Source: Hordeum vulgare subsp. vulgare (taxonomy: Eukaryota > Streptophyta > Magnoliopsida > Poales > Poaceae). From it: DNA of 64,000 nt. Of the stretch, positions 62,699 to 64,000 are shown in pieces (the stretch's first letter is position 1; each line of letters starts with the position of its first letter). A program made the translations under genes and the position numbers. The stretch spans positions 536,308,316 through 536,372,315 of the forward strand of contig NC_058519.1 in the NCBI RefSeq assembly GCF_904849725.1, written 5' to 3'. The notes beneath the pieces were generated by a model that was not told the origin of the DNA, ran no database searches, and was given only the letters and a program-made list of their open reading frames with translations.

Positions 62699-64000
62699 TG
62701 TCGTGGTTTTGTCATGGCAGATGTCCTCGTGAAAGTACTTAGAGATGGAGCCATCACACCTTGGTGGCGACTCAAAGGGGTTAATCGGAAGCGAGACTCG
62801 GGTTTACCCAGGTTCGGCCCCTCCGACGGAGGTAAAAGCCTACGTCATGCTTTGTGTATATTGATGGTGGAATCGATTACAAGGGTGCGTAACTCGCCTG
62901 ACCTAGCTCTCGATGGATTGTAACTTAATCTATCTACCCTAAAGACTCGCCTTTATATATAGGTCGAGGCCCTAGGTTTACAAGAGTCCAGGCCACATCA
63001 TAAGTCGTGACCTGACATATCTCTAAGCCGCCATGTCTCTCAAGCAAGGAAACTACCCGGTGAGTCTTCCTCTTCTTGGGACTCGAGTCGCCATCTGGGC
63101 CCTTGGGCTCGGCCGGCTCTTTGCTGGAGATCACCTCACGCCTTCCACATCCTGGGTCTAAGCCCATCTTTGAATTATGAATGTTGAGTTGCCATGAACC
63201 TGACCCAATCCAATAGGGCGGGTCATACAGCGGGTAATATCCCCAACATTAGTCCCCATATTGACTTGAATTTATTCGTGCCAATAAACATTTATTCTTG
63301 ACCATGACGACTCACATGGAATCTCTGGCTTGGCTTCTTAAAAAGTGACAAGATGTCAATCTTCATGCTCCGTCTAAATCACCGGATCACTTATGGATGA
63401 CGGCATCTGCCGCATCATTTCAGGGATCTGAGTGACGTCATCTCAACGGATCTTTTTAACTTATCCTGTCACCCCAAAAATCCAGGCGCCATCATTTCTG
63501 ATTTTTAATGCGCCTCCTTGACTCCCGCGCTTGCCGTTTCAGTTTCAGCCTCGGGTCTTTAAATAGTCGCAGGGGGTCCCTCACCTTCGTCCGCATCGTC
63601 GCTCCACTTCTTCTTCCTCCTCAAGCTTGTGCTACGAACGCTCCGCCATTGCAGAACTCCCACTTCGGGTCCACCGCCTCCTGGACCGACCAAGCGCGAC
63701 CCTCAACTGGCATCTCAGCAGGCTACCTCCGCCGTCGTCTGCACTTCTCAGGTGAGTTCTTCTCCTTCGTAGATCTGGTTCACAAAACTCCCCTGTTCTT
63801 AGGACGACGTCGGAGTTCTTCAGGCATCTGTTCATCACGCCATTAATCTCATAGGCACTACTTGAACCCCGTACTTTTAGTAAGGGACCGCGGTAGATTT
63901 ATGAATAATTCATAACAGATATGTTGCTCATTTTGCTTCCTTCGCAAGATCACCTCGCGGATTTTACAGTGTTCCTGTATCTTCAGTGTTCTTGAAATCG
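62699..64000 (+). mobile_element. LTR of an unidentified retrotransposon, continuing beyond the window
   Basis: It begins TGTCGTGGTTTTGTCATGG, an LTR-like start, within the Gypsy pol fragment, with GTATG (62694-62698) as the likely left target repeat. Inside are phrases typical of a grass LTR: CCCAGGTTCGGCCCCTCCGACGG-like sequence near 62810, CTTTATATATAGGTCG near 62950 and a TATA-like CTTTAAATAGTCGC at about 63557, followed by a CT-rich leader. The right end is not in the window. The frames on both strands at 63508-63846 are composition effects. Confidence 0.6.

Overview
The window is nuclear DNA of a grass of the wheat tribe (Triticeae). The evidence is the repeat content: a solo LTR with the WIS/Angela/BARE-1 ends, a solo LTR whose 3' end matches the Sukkula LTR, Athila-type Gypsy elements with a tRNA-Asp primer site, and large SIRE/Maximus-type Copia elements. 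Spliced, GC-rich genes with GT-AG introns sit among them. There are no bacterial features.

Only two intact genes are visible, and they are duplicates. A four-exon gene for the RNA polymerase subunit RPB5 lies on the minus strand at 587-2697. A second copy with the same exon lengths (201, 183, 114 and 126 nt; 207 aa) lies on the minus strand at 59450-61223. Homology extends beyond both genes, from the window start or 59261 to about 3080 or 61640. Almost everything between them is transposable-element DNA.

Layout from left to right: RPB5 copy 1, with a Mutator-type MITE inserted at its stop codon; an AT-rich stretch full of CATGGCATTTT-like repeats (3300-5559); Copia element A on the plus strand (LTR 5560-6929, gag-pol 6997-13069, continuing at 27272). 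A is split by Copia element B of the same family on the minus strand (13070-27271, two LTRs, target duplication GTTTT). After B come the end of A pol and the extra 3' ORF of A (28670-30170). There A stops and joins a second copy of its own left flank (30171-30237 and 35132-35609), which a Sukkula solo LTR interrupts (30238-35131, target duplication AAAAC). This flank runs into a second Copia LTR, a solo LTR with target duplication TTTAC (35610-36091 and 50875-51795). That LTR was opened by a nest of two Athila-type Gypsy elements, D and E (36092-50869, target duplication GCCAC). To the right are old repeat debris, one decayed DUF616 exon (53631-53734), a WIS/Angela solo LTR (54468-56296, target duplication CTTTT), uncharacterised intergenic DNA with short local duplications, RPB5 copy 2, a decayed Gypsy integrase (61814-62698), and the start of another LTR at 62699 that leaves the window.

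The order of events can be read from the nesting. A Copia element inserted at TTTAC. A tandem duplication of left flank plus LTR plus most of the interior followed. The right-hand copy then collapsed to a solo LTR. B, Sukkula, D and E came in later. None of the retroelements looks autonomous: stops, frameshifts, deletions and active-site changes are found in all of them. The most unusual features are the MITE that regenerated the stop codon of RPB5 copy 1, the concentration of RPB5 divergence in exon 2, the separate TATA-led transcription unit for the 3' ORF of the Copia family, and the gag stop codon shared by A and B.
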